Assembly (NCBI GenBank): GCA_022708025.1
Contig: JAKIZM010000002.1
Span: 1-64,000 of the forward strand
Direction: 5' to 3'
Origin: Bacteroidota bacterium
Lineage (GTDB): Bacteria > Bacteroidota > Ignavibacteria > Ignavibacteriales > Ignavibacteriaceae
DNA: 64,000 nt
Shown piece after piece: positions 33,951 to 42,331 of this stretch. Numbering within the stretch: the first letter of the stretch is position 1; each line of letters opens with the position of its first letter. The notes beneath the pieces were generated by a model. The model did no database searches. It worked only from the letters and a program-made list of their open reading frames with translations, and was not told the DNA's origin. A program made the translations under genes and the position numbers.

Positions 33951-34307
33951 ATGAGGGCGATTTTAATTTCCGTATTGTTTTTTAATCTTACTTTATTAAT
34001 TCAAGCTCAGACAAAAGTTGAATCTGATATTGAAACAGCTTTAGTTAATGCAAAAAAAGGTGTTTACTGGGCTTTATCTAATCTGCAGGGTAAGAAAGCC
34101 AAAATTGATAAACTAATCATCAATGATGACAAATTAATTTCAAAAGTGAAGGTTAGCAAAGAAGTAAATGGTGTTAAAATAGAATCTACTGGTTACTTCC
34201 AAACAAACGAAGTAAATATTGTTCTTTATAAATCCAGTGATACATTAATAAAGGATGGTTATATCAAAAAAGGAGAACTGGAGATTTATAACGAAGAAGA
34301 TTATTAA
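33951..34307 (+). CDS. Small secreted protein, function unknown
   Basis: From ATG 33951 (GAGGG upstream) the 118-residue protein has a signal peptide MRAILISVLFFNLTLLIQAQ. The mature part is Lys-rich with predicted alternating helix and strands and no cysteines. I do not recognise a family. An upstream in-frame start at 33912 lacks a signal sequence and a ribosome site. It is divergent from the efflux operon and 93 bases upstream of the M20 peptidase gene. Confidence 0.55.
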   Translation: MRAILISVLFFNLTLLIQAQTKVESDIETALVNAKKGVYWALSNLQGKKAKIDKLIINDDKLISKVKVSKEVNGVKIESTGYFQTNEVNIVLYKSSDTLIKDGYIKKGELEIYNEEDY

Positions 34308-34400
34308 ATTATTTTTATGATCTATTGACTTAAGTTAAAATTTTTCGTAACTCTGAAATAGTTATTACATTAACTTATCGAATTGTAATATGAGTTACAG

Positions 34401-35495
34401 ATGAACAAACAAAGATTAATAGATCTTTTCTTAGAAGTTGCCAAAATAAATGCGCTCTCCGGCAACGAAAAGCCCCTTGCTGATTATATAAAATCTTTTC
34501 TGAATCACTATGGTTATCATGTAGTTGAAGATAACTCCAAAGCTTTTACTCGTAGTAATACTGGAAATCTTATTTGTAAAATAGGTGCGGGCGGAAACTT
34601 CGTTTTACTATCTCATATGGATACTGCCAGACCAACTGAAAATGTTAAACCTGTTATCCATAAAGATAGGATTACATCATCAGGTGATACAGTGCTTGGT
34701 GTTGATAACCGAGCCGGAGTTGCTGTTTTACTTTTTACTTTAGAAAGACTTGCTGAAGAAAAAATTCCGTTTAAAGATTTTACCGTTGCATTTACAACCT
34801 GTGAAGAGACAACACTTTTCGGATCAAAGAACCTGCAAGTAAATGGAGAAATTAAACACGGATTTATTTTTGATTCAGGTTATCGCCCGGGAAATTTTAT
34901 TTACTCAGCCTGCGGTTCAATCGGATATACAATTAAGATTATTGGTAAAGCTTCTCACTCTGGTATTTCACCTGAAAAGGGAATCAACTCAATGCAAGCA
35001 GCTGCAAAAGCAATTAGCCAGTTGCCGCTTGGCAGAATTGATGAAGAAACGACAATGAATATCGGATTATTAAAAAGCGGTTCTGCAGTAAATGTTATTC
35101 CTGAACTTACTGAACTTGAAGGTGAAGTAAGATCATTCAATCTTAAAAAAGCTGAAGATAATTTTAATCTGCTTGTAAATATTTTCAACTCAAAGGCAAA
35201 AAAAATAGGTGCTAAAGTAGAGATAAATCATTTTTGGGATTTTTTGCCTTATACAATTCCGCAATCAGCATTTGTATACAAAGAGATAACCCGTGTTCTT
35301 CAAAAGGTTGGATTAGAACCAAATCCGACTATTTCGCTTGGAGGCAGTGATGCGAATTCATTGAATGGACGAGGAATAGAATCAGTTAATATTGGAATCG
35401 GCGCACAAAATCCGCATGCAAATGAAGAATTTATTTTTATTGAAGATTTAATTAAATCAGCTGAAATAGCTTTAGAACTTGTTAAGAAAGATTAA
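34401..35495 (+). CDS. M20-family peptidase, PepT-like
   Basis: The 364-residue metallopeptidase shows the full M20 set: HMDT (H72, D74), GVDNRAG with bridging D102, TCEET with catalytic E135 and ligand E136, FDSG with D158, and a late HANEEFI His. A dimerisation domain lies between (SHSGISPEKGINS). Such enzymes remove N-terminal residues from di- and tripeptides. No signal peptide is present, so it is cytoplasmic. It is 5 bases before the exported cyanophycinase gene, which overlaps a transporter gene, so the three probably form a release-import-hydrolysis unit. Confidence 0.87.
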   Translation: MNKQRLIDLFLEVAKINALSGNEKPLADYIKSFLNHYGYHVVEDNSKAFTRSNTGNLICKIGAGGNFVLLSHMDTARPTENVKPVIHKDRITSSGDTVLGVDNRAGVAVLLFTLERLAEEKIPFKDFTVAFTTCEETTLFGSKNLQVNGEIKHGFIFDSGYRPGNFIYSACGSIGYTIKIIGKASHSGISPEKGINSMQAAAKAISQLPLGRIDEETTMNIGLLKSGSAVNVIPELTELEGEVRSFNLKKAEDNFNLLVNIFNSKAKKIGAKVEINHFWDFLPYTIPQSAFVYKEITRVLQKVGLEPNPTISLGGSDANSLNGRGIESVNIGIGAQNPHANEEFIFIEDLIKSAEIALELVKKD

Positions 35496-35500
35496 ATGAT

Positions 35501-36355
35501 ATGAAAATTATTTTTTCAATTATTTTGTTACTGATTGTAAGTTTATCTCTTCCTGTTTGCTCACAGACAAAAGGTAAATTGGTTATAATAGGCGGAGTGC
35601 AAACATCGGAAATAGTTAAAAAGTATGTTGAACTTGCAGGTGGAGAAAATGCAAGAATTATCGCGATACCTAATGCAGGCTCAGACCCTGTTTATTGGAG
35701 TAAAGAACAGGTTAAAGAATTTACGGATCTTGGTGCACAGGCTGATTATTTATTGTTTACAAGAGAAACTGCAGATAATGAATCTAATTTAAAAAAAATG
35801 GATTGGGCAAATGCGGTTTTCTTTTTAGGCGGTGATCAAAGTGTTTTAACAAGAGATATGTTGGGTACCAAATTACTGGAAAAGGTTTTCGATATTTATA
35901 ACAATGGCGGAGTTGTTGGCGGTTCGAGTGCCGGTGCTGCAGTTATGAGTGAAGTGATGATTACAGGAAATGAATTAGTTAATCCTGATTCTAACGATGC
36001 ATTTATAACAATTGAAAAAAATAATATTGAAACAAAAAAGGGATTCGGATTTATTAAGAATGCAATTATTGATCAGCATTTTTTAAAACGCAAAAGACAC
36101 AACAGAACAATTTCTGCTGTGATTGAACATCCAAATCTTCTTGGAATTGCGATTGACGAATCAACTTCAATTATTGTCTATCCAAATGATACTTTCGAAG
36201 TTTTAGGAAAAAATCAGGTTTTAGTTTATGATGCAACAAGTGCAACAAATATCAGAGAAGATTTTAAAGGCAATCTTGGAATAAGTAATATGAAGTTACA
36301 CGTTTTAATAAGCGGTGATAAATTTGATATGAAAAACAAACAAGTAATTGAATGA
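35501..36355 (+). CDS. Exported cyanophycinase-family (S51) serine hydrolase
   Basis: The 284-residue protein has a signal peptide (ending about residue 21). The S51 elements are FFLGGDQSVL (107-116), nucleophile elbow GGSSAGA with Ser143, and the substrate-loop IDQHFLKRKRHNR. Cyanophycinases cut multi-L-arginyl-poly-L-aspartate to beta-Asp-Arg; relatives may act on other isopeptides. Export suggests an extracytoplasmic substrate. It overlaps the YfcC transporter start (ATGA). A second family member lies at 47316. Confidence 0.85.
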   Translation: MKIIFSIILLLIVSLSLPVCSQTKGKLVIIGGVQTSEIVKKYVELAGGENARIIAIPNAGSDPVYWSKEQVKEFTDLGAQADYLLFTRETADNESNLKKMDWANAVFFLGGDQSVLTRDMLGTKLLEKVFDIYNNGGVVGGSSAGAAVMSEVMITGNELVNPDSNDAFITIEKNNIETKKGFGFIKNAIIDQHFLKRKRHNRTISAVIEHPNLLGIAIDESTSIIVYPNDTFEVLGKNQVLVYDATSATNIREDFKGNLGISNMKLHVLISGDKFDMKNKQVIE

Positions 36356-37764
36356 CGGAAACAAAAAAGAAATTTAAGATTAAAGTACCAAACACTTATT
36401 TACTTATTTTTTCTTTATTGGTGCTTATTGCTGCTTTAACCTGGATAATTCCGGGCGGGCAATACGAACGTACAATTGTTGATGGAAGAGAAATTGTAGT
36501 TCAAAACTCTTTTAAATATGTAGGAAATAATCCTCAAGGGTTAATGGCGTTGTTTATTGCACCCCTTAAAGGATTTGTTGAAGCTGGTTTAATAATCGGA
36601 TTTATTTTATTTGTTGGTGGAGCATTCAACGTATTAGCAAAAACTGATGCAATTAATTCCCTCATTAATAAACTTACTGTAGCACATAAAGATTCCAGAC
36701 TGTTACAAAAGCTTTTCATTCCTGTTTTAATGTTGATGTTCTCAATCGGTGGGGCAACATTTGGAATGAACGAAGAGATCATACCTTTTGTGTTAATCAT
36801 TGTTCCTATTTGTCTGGCGCTTGGTTATGATTCAATAGTTGGAGTTGCAATTCCACTTGTAGGAGCTCATATAGGATTTGCAAGTGCGTTTTTAAATCCG
36901 TTTAATGTTGGCATTGCACAGGGCATTGCAGATGTTCCATTGTTTTCTGGTGTTGGATACAGGGTAATCAGTTGGGCTATTTCAACAACTGTTGCTGTTT
37001 TATTCCTTTTATGGTACGTTAAAAAATTATCTGTAAATCCAGGTATAAGTCCAACTTATGAACAAGATCAGCTTAGAAGAAAAAACGAACATTTTGATGA
37101 AGTCTATAACAATAAAAGCCATTTTTCAGTAAGACATAAAATTGTATTAATTGTTTTTGCACTCTCATTGGTTTTTATTGTAATAGGTGTTGTTAAACTT
37201 GACTGGTACATTCAGGAAATTTCTGCTGCTTTTTTTATAATGAGTGTTTTTGTCGGGATTATCGGAGGTCTTAAAGTTGATGAATTTACAAAAAGTTTTA
37301 TTGAAGGTGCGAAAGATTTAGTAGGTACTGCATTAATTGTTGCATTGGCAAGAGCAATATTAGTTATCTCAAGAGATGGGCAAATTATTGATACGGTATT
37401 ATACGGATTATCACCTTTTATTCAATCTTCTTCTCCAATCTTTGCATCTCAAAAAATGTTTGTTGTTCAGGCGATAATAAATTTCTTTGTTCATTCTGGT
37501 AGTGGACAGGCTGCGTTAACAATGCCGATTATGGCTCCTTTGGCTGATTTAGCCGGTGTATCAAGACAAACAGCAATTTTAGCTTTTCAGTTTGGAGAAT
37601 ATACAAATATAATTATACCAACTTCTGCAGTAACTATGGGTGCTCTTTCAATGGCGAAGGTACCGTGGGAAAAATGGGCAAAGTGGGCTCTTCCATTGAT
37701 GATAATACTTTTTATTTTAGGATTTATTTTACTTATTCCGCCAAATTTAATTGGATGGCAATGA
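36352..37764 (+). CDS. YfcC-family membrane transporter (C4-dicarboxylate/amino-acid carrier type)
   Basis: The 470-residue membrane protein has about 11-12 TM segments. It opens with PNTYLLIFSLLVLIAALTW and IIPGGQYER, and contains GATFGMNEEIIPF and HSGSGQAALTMPIMAPLAD, patterns of the YfcC/DcuC/AbgT-like carriers. The family includes amino-acid and peptide-derivative exchangers. Beside an exported cyanophycinase and a cytoplasmic peptidase the likely cargo is a dipeptide or amino acid; that is inference. Confidence 0.82.
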   Translation: MTETKKKFKIKVPNTYLLIFSLLVLIAALTWIIPGGQYERTIVDGREIVVQNSFKYVGNNPQGLMALFIAPLKGFVEAGLIIGFILFVGGAFNVLAKTDAINSLINKLTVAHKDSRLLQKLFIPVLMLMFSIGGATFGMNEEIIPFVLIIVPICLALGYDSIVGVAIPLVGAHIGFASAFLNPFNVGIAQGIADVPLFSGVGYRVISWAISTTVAVLFLLWYVKKLSVNPGISPTYEQDQLRRKNEHFDEVYNNKSHFSVRHKIVLIVFALSLVFIVIGVVKLDWYIQEISAAFFIMSVFVGIIGGLKVDEFTKSFIEGAKDLVGTALIVALARAILVISRDGQIIDTVLYGLSPFIQSSSPIFASQKMFVVQAIINFFVHSGSGQAALTMPIMAPLADLAGVSRQTAILAFQFGEYTNIIIPTSAVTMGALSMAKVPWEKWAKWALPLMIILFILGFILLIPPNLIGWQ

Positions 37765-37811
37765 AATTCTTAAATAATAAAATAATTAAAAACAAATAAA
37801 AGAGGTATGCA

Positions 37812-38924
37812 ATGAAAAAGAAATTACTCATCATAACATTAACTTTGTTGAGTGTAATCGGGTTAAATAAACCCATTTATTCGCAGGTTGATTTATACCT
37901 GGATAATCTTAATGTATATGTTTCTGCTTATGGAAGAATTGCAATTTATTCCCTTCCTGATGAAATAAGACAACAGTATAAAATGGCTTTATTGGTAGGA
38001 ACTGGATCTGATTCAGTTTTCGACCTTGAGAATGATGTAGAAGTTGAAGAGCCAACTCAATTGATTTCAAATCCTCAATTTTCAGATTATGAAATTTATG
38101 GAAGCTACAACAATGAATACTCGGGTTTACCACCAGCTCTATTGGAAAAACAAACATTATATTGCTGGCACGATTTAACCTCATTTTTAGTGAAATATAC
38201 TATAATCAATCGTGAGACAAGTTCGATGAATGCAAAAATAGGTGTTGAGTTGATTACAAAAGTTGATGGAAGTTATGGTTATGATACTGTTAGTTATAGT
38301 GGGATAAATAATATAGTTCGTGTACATAGAGGTGCAATTAACCTGGGGTATAAACTTTTATCTCACAATCTGGAATCTCTTTTTTCGCTTGAAATGTATA
38401 CTGGCTATGAAATTGATTCAAATTACTGGAACTGGTTAAATTTTGGATCTATTCAACCAGAGTATGTTTCAAATTCTGATAGCGGACATGTTACTATATT
38501 ATCACAAGCTTTTCAAAATATCGCTCCCAATGATTCAATAACCATCTATTATGCTGTTTCATTTGGAGTTAATGAAGCAGATATGTTAGCAGGAATGGAT
38601 GCAATACAATTGAAATATAATAATATAGTTTCTGTTGAATCTGATTATAATAAAGTGCCGGTTAACTTTGTACTCAATCAGAATTATCCTAATCCGTTTA
38701 ATCCGAGTACAAAAATTTCTTTTGGTTTACCGCAGAGATCAAATGTTGTCTTAAAAGTTTATAATACTTTAGGACAGCAGATTGCTGAACTTGTTAACGA
38801 ATTGCTCGAAGCCGGAACTTACTCATTCAATTTTGATGCTTCAAAACTTACATCCGGAGTTTATGTTTATTCGTTACAAACAGATGCCGGAGTTATATCT
38901 AAGAAAATGACCTTAATTAAATAG
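37812..38924 (+). CDS. Secreted protein with T9SS type A sorting domain, N-terminal part unrecognised
   Basis: The 370-residue protein has a signal peptide (ending PIYSQ). About 270 beta-rich residues of unknown family follow, then the C-terminal sorting domain from about 285, with NYPNPFNPSTKISF and the ending GVYVYSLQTDAGVISKKM. The tail directs type IX secretion and surface attachment. AAAGAGG lies upstream of the start, and a strong hairpin terminator follows 12 bases after the stop. It may be a surface substrate-binding protein for the island; no function is visible. Confidence 0.75.
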   Translation: MKKKLLIITLTLLSVIGLNKPIYSQVDLYLDNLNVYVSAYGRIAIYSLPDEIRQQYKMALLVGTGSDSVFDLENDVEVEEPTQLISNPQFSDYEIYGSYNNEYSGLPPALLEKQTLYCWHDLTSFLVKYTIINRETSSMNAKIGVELITKVDGSYGYDTVSYSGINNIVRVHRGAINLGYKLLSHNLESLFSLEMYTGYEIDSNYWNWLNFGSIQPEYVSNSDSGHVTILSQAFQNIAPNDSITIYYAVSFGVNEADMLAGMDAIQLKYNNIVSVESDYNKVPVNFVLNQNYPNPFNPSTKISFGLPQRSNVVLKVYNTLGQQIAELVNELLEAGTYSFNFDASKLTSGVYVYSLQTDAGVISKKMTLIK

Positions 38925-38936
38925 AATAAAAATTTT

Positions 38937-38965
38937 AAGTCCCTTCTGAATTCAAGAAGGGACTT
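38937..38965 (+). terminator. 11-bp perfect hairpin after the T9SS gene
   Basis: AAGTCCCTTCT and AGAAGGGACTT form a perfect 11-bp stem with a 7-base loop (GAATTCA), followed by TAAGTTTT. It separates the first operon of the island from the RpiR/TonB-receptor operon. Confidence 0.7.
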
Positions 38966-38982
38966 TAAGTTTTAAATTGTTT

Positions 38983-39846
38983 ATGGACCGATACAAAGAA
39001 ATAAAAGAACAAATAACCAGCAGGTATAATTCGCTTCCTAAAAATCATCGTAGGATTGCTGATTATTTTATAAATAACTTTGACAAGATTCCGTTTGTTA
39101 ATGTTCAGGATTTATCAAAAGCTACCGGTACAAGCGTTGCATCAATAGTAAGATTTTCACAAAGATCAGGTTTTAAGGGATTTAATGAGCTAAGAGATGC
39201 TATCACAGGTTCGCTTCAAAAAGAACTTAGCAACAAACAAATTTTTCCTCTTTTTGAAAAACGTAAAATACAAGAGGACCTCTTAACCGAAGTTGCCAAT
39301 CTTGATATAAAAAATATCAACGATACACTTAACTTTATTGAACGAAGCACTTTTAATTATGTTATAGAGAGAATTCTTAAATCAGATAGAGTGTTCACTG
39401 CGGGTTTAGGTATATCATATCTTCTGGCAGAGATACTTGCTTATCAACTTACACAAGTTGGAGTTAGTTCAAGCATTCTTAATCATACACATACAGTATT
39501 TAATGAGAATATTTTATTTCTTAATCCAAAAGATCTTTTAATGGTTTTTTCATTTCCCCCTTATTCAAAAGAAACTATTGAAGCAGCCAAGTTTGCACAA
39601 GAAAGAAATATTGATGTAATTGCAATTACAAATCAGCCTGCTGCACCGGTTACTTTTTTCAGTAAGGCAAATCTTTTAGTTAAAAGTGAAAATATGCTGT
39701 TCACAAATTCTTTTGCTGCAATTTCAGTTTTGATAAATGCTTTAGCAACAGCCTGTGCAATTAAGGATAAACAGAGAGCTAAAAAAATATTAGAAGAATC
39801 ACACGAAATTATGATTCAACAAAACCAAGTAATTATTGAGGGTTAA
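38983..39846 (+). CDS. MurR/RpiR-family transcription regulator
   Basis: The protein has an N-terminal RpiR helix-turn-helix (NVQDLSKATGTSVASIVRFSQRSGFKG) and a C-terminal SIS domain from about residue 115 (VFTAGLGISYLLAEILAYQL; NPKDLLMVFSFPPYSKETIEAAKFA) that usually binds a phosphosugar or related ligand. I choose ATG 38983; a TTG two codons earlier is possible. It is 2 bases before the TonB-receptor gene, so it likely controls the uptake operon it heads. Regulation of a peptide locus by an SIS-type sensor hints at an amino-sugar or muropeptide link. Confidence 0.83.
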   Translation: MDRYKEIKEQITSRYNSLPKNHRRIADYFINNFDKIPFVNVQDLSKATGTSVASIVRFSQRSGFKGFNELRDAITGSLQKELSNKQIFPLFEKRKIQEDLLTEVANLDIKNINDTLNFIERSTFNYVIERILKSDRVFTAGLGISYLLAEILAYQLTQVGVSSSILNHTHTVFNENILFLNPKDLLMVFSFPPYSKETIEAAKFAQERNIDVIAITNQPAAPVTFFSKANLLVKSENMLFTNSFAAISVLINALATACAIKDKQRAKKILEESHEIMIQQNQVIIEG

Positions 39847-39848
39847 TA

Positions 39849-42308
39849 ATGAAAAAGATTTTATCATTAGTTCTGCTGCTTCCGGTTTTAATTTATGCTG
39901 GTACAACCGGTAAATTAGCAGGCACAATCAAAGATGCCCAAACAAGAGAGCCGTTAGTTGGAGCAAATGTTATTATTGAAGGTACCAACTTTGGCGCAGC
40001 AACAAATATCGATGGTGAATATGTAATATTGAATATTTCTCCGGGCAGATATAATGTTAAATTCAGTTTTATTGGTTATGAAACAATCATCATTCAAAAT
40101 GTTGTAATAGTTGTTGATCAGACTACTCAGCTTCAAATGGAACTTAATCCGCAAACTATTCAAGTTGATGAAATTGTTGTTACTGCAAGAACGCCGCTTA
40201 TACAAAAAGATGTTACCAGCAGTATTTCAGTTATAACCAGAGAAGAAATTGATGCACTTCCGGTTTCTACTTTTACTGAATTGCTTTCTTTGCAAGCCGG
40301 AGTTACAGGCAGCGGATCAAACCTTCATGTTCGCGGCGGCAGGTCAAACGAAGTTGCCTATATGATAGATGGAACAATAGTGGTTGATCCATTACTTGGC
40401 GGACTTGCAACTGATATTAATAATGATGCGATCCAGGAATTAAGTTTGCTCAGCGGTACTTTTAACGCTGAATACGGAAATGCACTGAGCGGAGTTGTTA
40501 ATATTGTTACACGTGATGGGTCGGATAAATACTCTGCAAAACTGGAAGCAAGAACAAGCGAGTTTGGTGTTGAAAGATATTCATCATTGCACGAAAACAG
40601 AGTTAACGGCAGTATAAGCGGACCAATTGTAATTCCGGAATTTAATTTCTTCCTTTCAGGTGAGGTAGATAAACAAGGCAGTTATCTTCCGTTTGGTTAC
40701 AATGATACAAGATCTTTCTTTAGTAAGATTTCTACAAATGCAATTCAGTTTGTAAAAATATCTTTATCAAACAGAGGCAGTATCGGTAAACGACAATATT
40801 ATAGTCATTCATATAAATATATTCCTGAACAATATCTCAGAAAAAGAACTGATAGCTGGCAAAGTACATTAAGTTTAACACACACTGTTGAAAATAATTT
40901 TTTCTATGATGTAAAAGCATCATATTTTAATCAGGGATATTATTCCGGTATAGATAAAGATACTGCTGATTATCTTGCATCAAATGATACAGAATATTTT
41001 GAAGAGTACGGGAATGGTTTTGAATTCTACAAACGGTCTGATCCTGAAGAGCTATATGACAGCCGTTCAGCAACAGCTGACTTCAAAGCTGATGCAGTAT
41101 GGCAAATTGGCTCAATGAATGAAGTTAAATTTGGTGCGTCGTTTAAAAAACACTGGTTGAAATTATTCTATGTTTACGATCCCAAAAGGAATTTTCCATA
41201 TTTAAATGATTATCATACACAGCCATTTGAAGGTGCTGCTTACGTACAGGATAAAATTGAACTTCCGTATCTTGTTATAAATATCGGAATGCGGTTTGAT
41301 TATCTGAATTCTAATGTAAATTTCAGAAGCAATCCCTTAGACCCGAACTCAATCGTTACAGTTAAATCAAGGTATCAGTTTTCACCAAGGTTTGGAATTG
41401 CTCATCCTATTTCTGACAGAACAAAACTGCATTTTTCTTACGGACATTTTTTCCAGAATCCTGATTTTGAATACTTGTTTGAAAACAATCAGTACGATCT
41501 TAATGTAAGAGAGCCTCTATTTGGTCAGCCTGATTTAGATGCACAAAGGACAATATCATACGAAGTTGGACTTTCACATCAATTCTCAGATAATGTTGCA
41601 ATGAATTTAACTGCTTATTACAGGGATATAACTGGCTTAATTGGCACAAGATATTATTTCCCGTTCGTTGACGGAAGATATACAGGTTATACACTTTATG
41701 TAAATGAAGATTATGCAAACATAAGAGGATTTGAACTGACCATTGATGTCAGGCCAAACAAATATTTTTCAGGCGGACTTACATACACTTATTCAATTGC
41801 AAAAGGAAGCGCTTCATCGGAAACAGAGCAATATCCGGGAACCGAAGAATCAACTCAGCTATACTATCTTGATTTTGACAGACCACATGTTTTTAATGCT
41901 AGCGGCAGTTATACAATTCCTGCTGGCGAAGGACCAATGATATTTGATTCACCGGTATTTGAGAATATGGATTTCAGCTTGATATTTAAAGCAAGTTCAG
42001 GTGCGCCATATACACCATCGGGAAGAGACATTGGATTTGTTGAAAAGAATTCACTGAGACGTCCTGGACTTTATAATATTGATTTAATGATCGGGAAAGA
42101 ATTTGAGTTCACAAGTAATCTGAGATTAAGATTGTTTGCAGAAATACTTAATCTGACTGATCACAGAAACATTTTGTATGTGTATGGTGATACAGGCGAT
42201 CCTAACTTTACATTTGTTGGCGGACACTCAAAAGAATATATGCAGGATCCATCTAACTTCGGTCCGCCCAGATCTATCAGATTAGGTTTTACATTAAGAT
42301 TTAATTAA
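39849..42308 (+). CDS. TonB-dependent receptor with N-terminal carboxypeptidase-regulatory-like domain
   Basis: The 819-residue outer-membrane receptor begins with a signal peptide (ending IYAG), then a CarboxypepD_reg-like beta-sandwich (about 20-108; LVGANVIIEGTNFGAATN), a plug domain with VHVRGG-like HVRGGRSNEVAYMIDG and ALSGVVNIVTRDG, and a 22-strand barrel ending SIRLGFTLRFN. It imports a large or scarce ligand with TonB energy. No SusD-like partner is adjacent; instead a large secreted protein follows 23 bases later. The ligand is likely a peptide product of the neighbouring hydrolases. Confidence 0.9.
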   Translation: MKKILSLVLLLPVLIYAGTTGKLAGTIKDAQTREPLVGANVIIEGTNFGAATNIDGEYVILNISPGRYNVKFSFIGYETIIIQNVVIVVDQTTQLQMELNPQTIQVDEIVVTARTPLIQKDVTSSISVITREEIDALPVSTFTELLSLQAGVTGSGSNLHVRGGRSNEVAYMIDGTIVVDPLLGGLATDINNDAIQELSLLSGTFNAEYGNALSGVVNIVTRDGSDKYSAKLEARTSEFGVERYSSLHENRVNGSISGPIVIPEFNFFLSGEVDKQGSYLPFGYNDTRSFFSKISTNAIQFVKISLSNRGSIGKRQYYSHSYKYIPEQYLRKRTDSWQSTLSLTHTVENNFFYDVKASYFNQGYYSGIDKDTADYLASNDTEYFEEYGNGFEFYKRSDPEELYDSRSATADFKADAVWQIGSMNEVKFGASFKKHWLKLFYVYDPKRNFPYLNDYHTQPFEGAAYVQDKIELPYLVINIGMRFDYLNSNVNFRSNPLDPNSIVTVKSRYQFSPRFGIAHPISDRTKLHFSYGHFFQNPDFEYLFENNQYDLNVREPLFGQPDLDAQRTISYEVGLSHQFSDNVAMNLTAYYRDITGLIGTRYYFPFVDGRYTGYTLYVNEDYANIRGFELTIDVRPNKYFSGGLTYTYSIAKGSASSETEQYPGTEESTQLYYLDFDRPHVFNASGSYTIPAGEGPMIFDSPVFENMDFSLIFKASSGAPYTPSGRDIGFVEKNSLRRPGLYNIDLMIGKEFEFTSNLRLRLFAEILNLTDHRNILYVYGDTGDPNFTFVGGHSKEYMQDPSNFGPPRSIRLGFTLRFN

Positions 42309-42331
42309 TAATATATTCTTAAGGCTTAGCA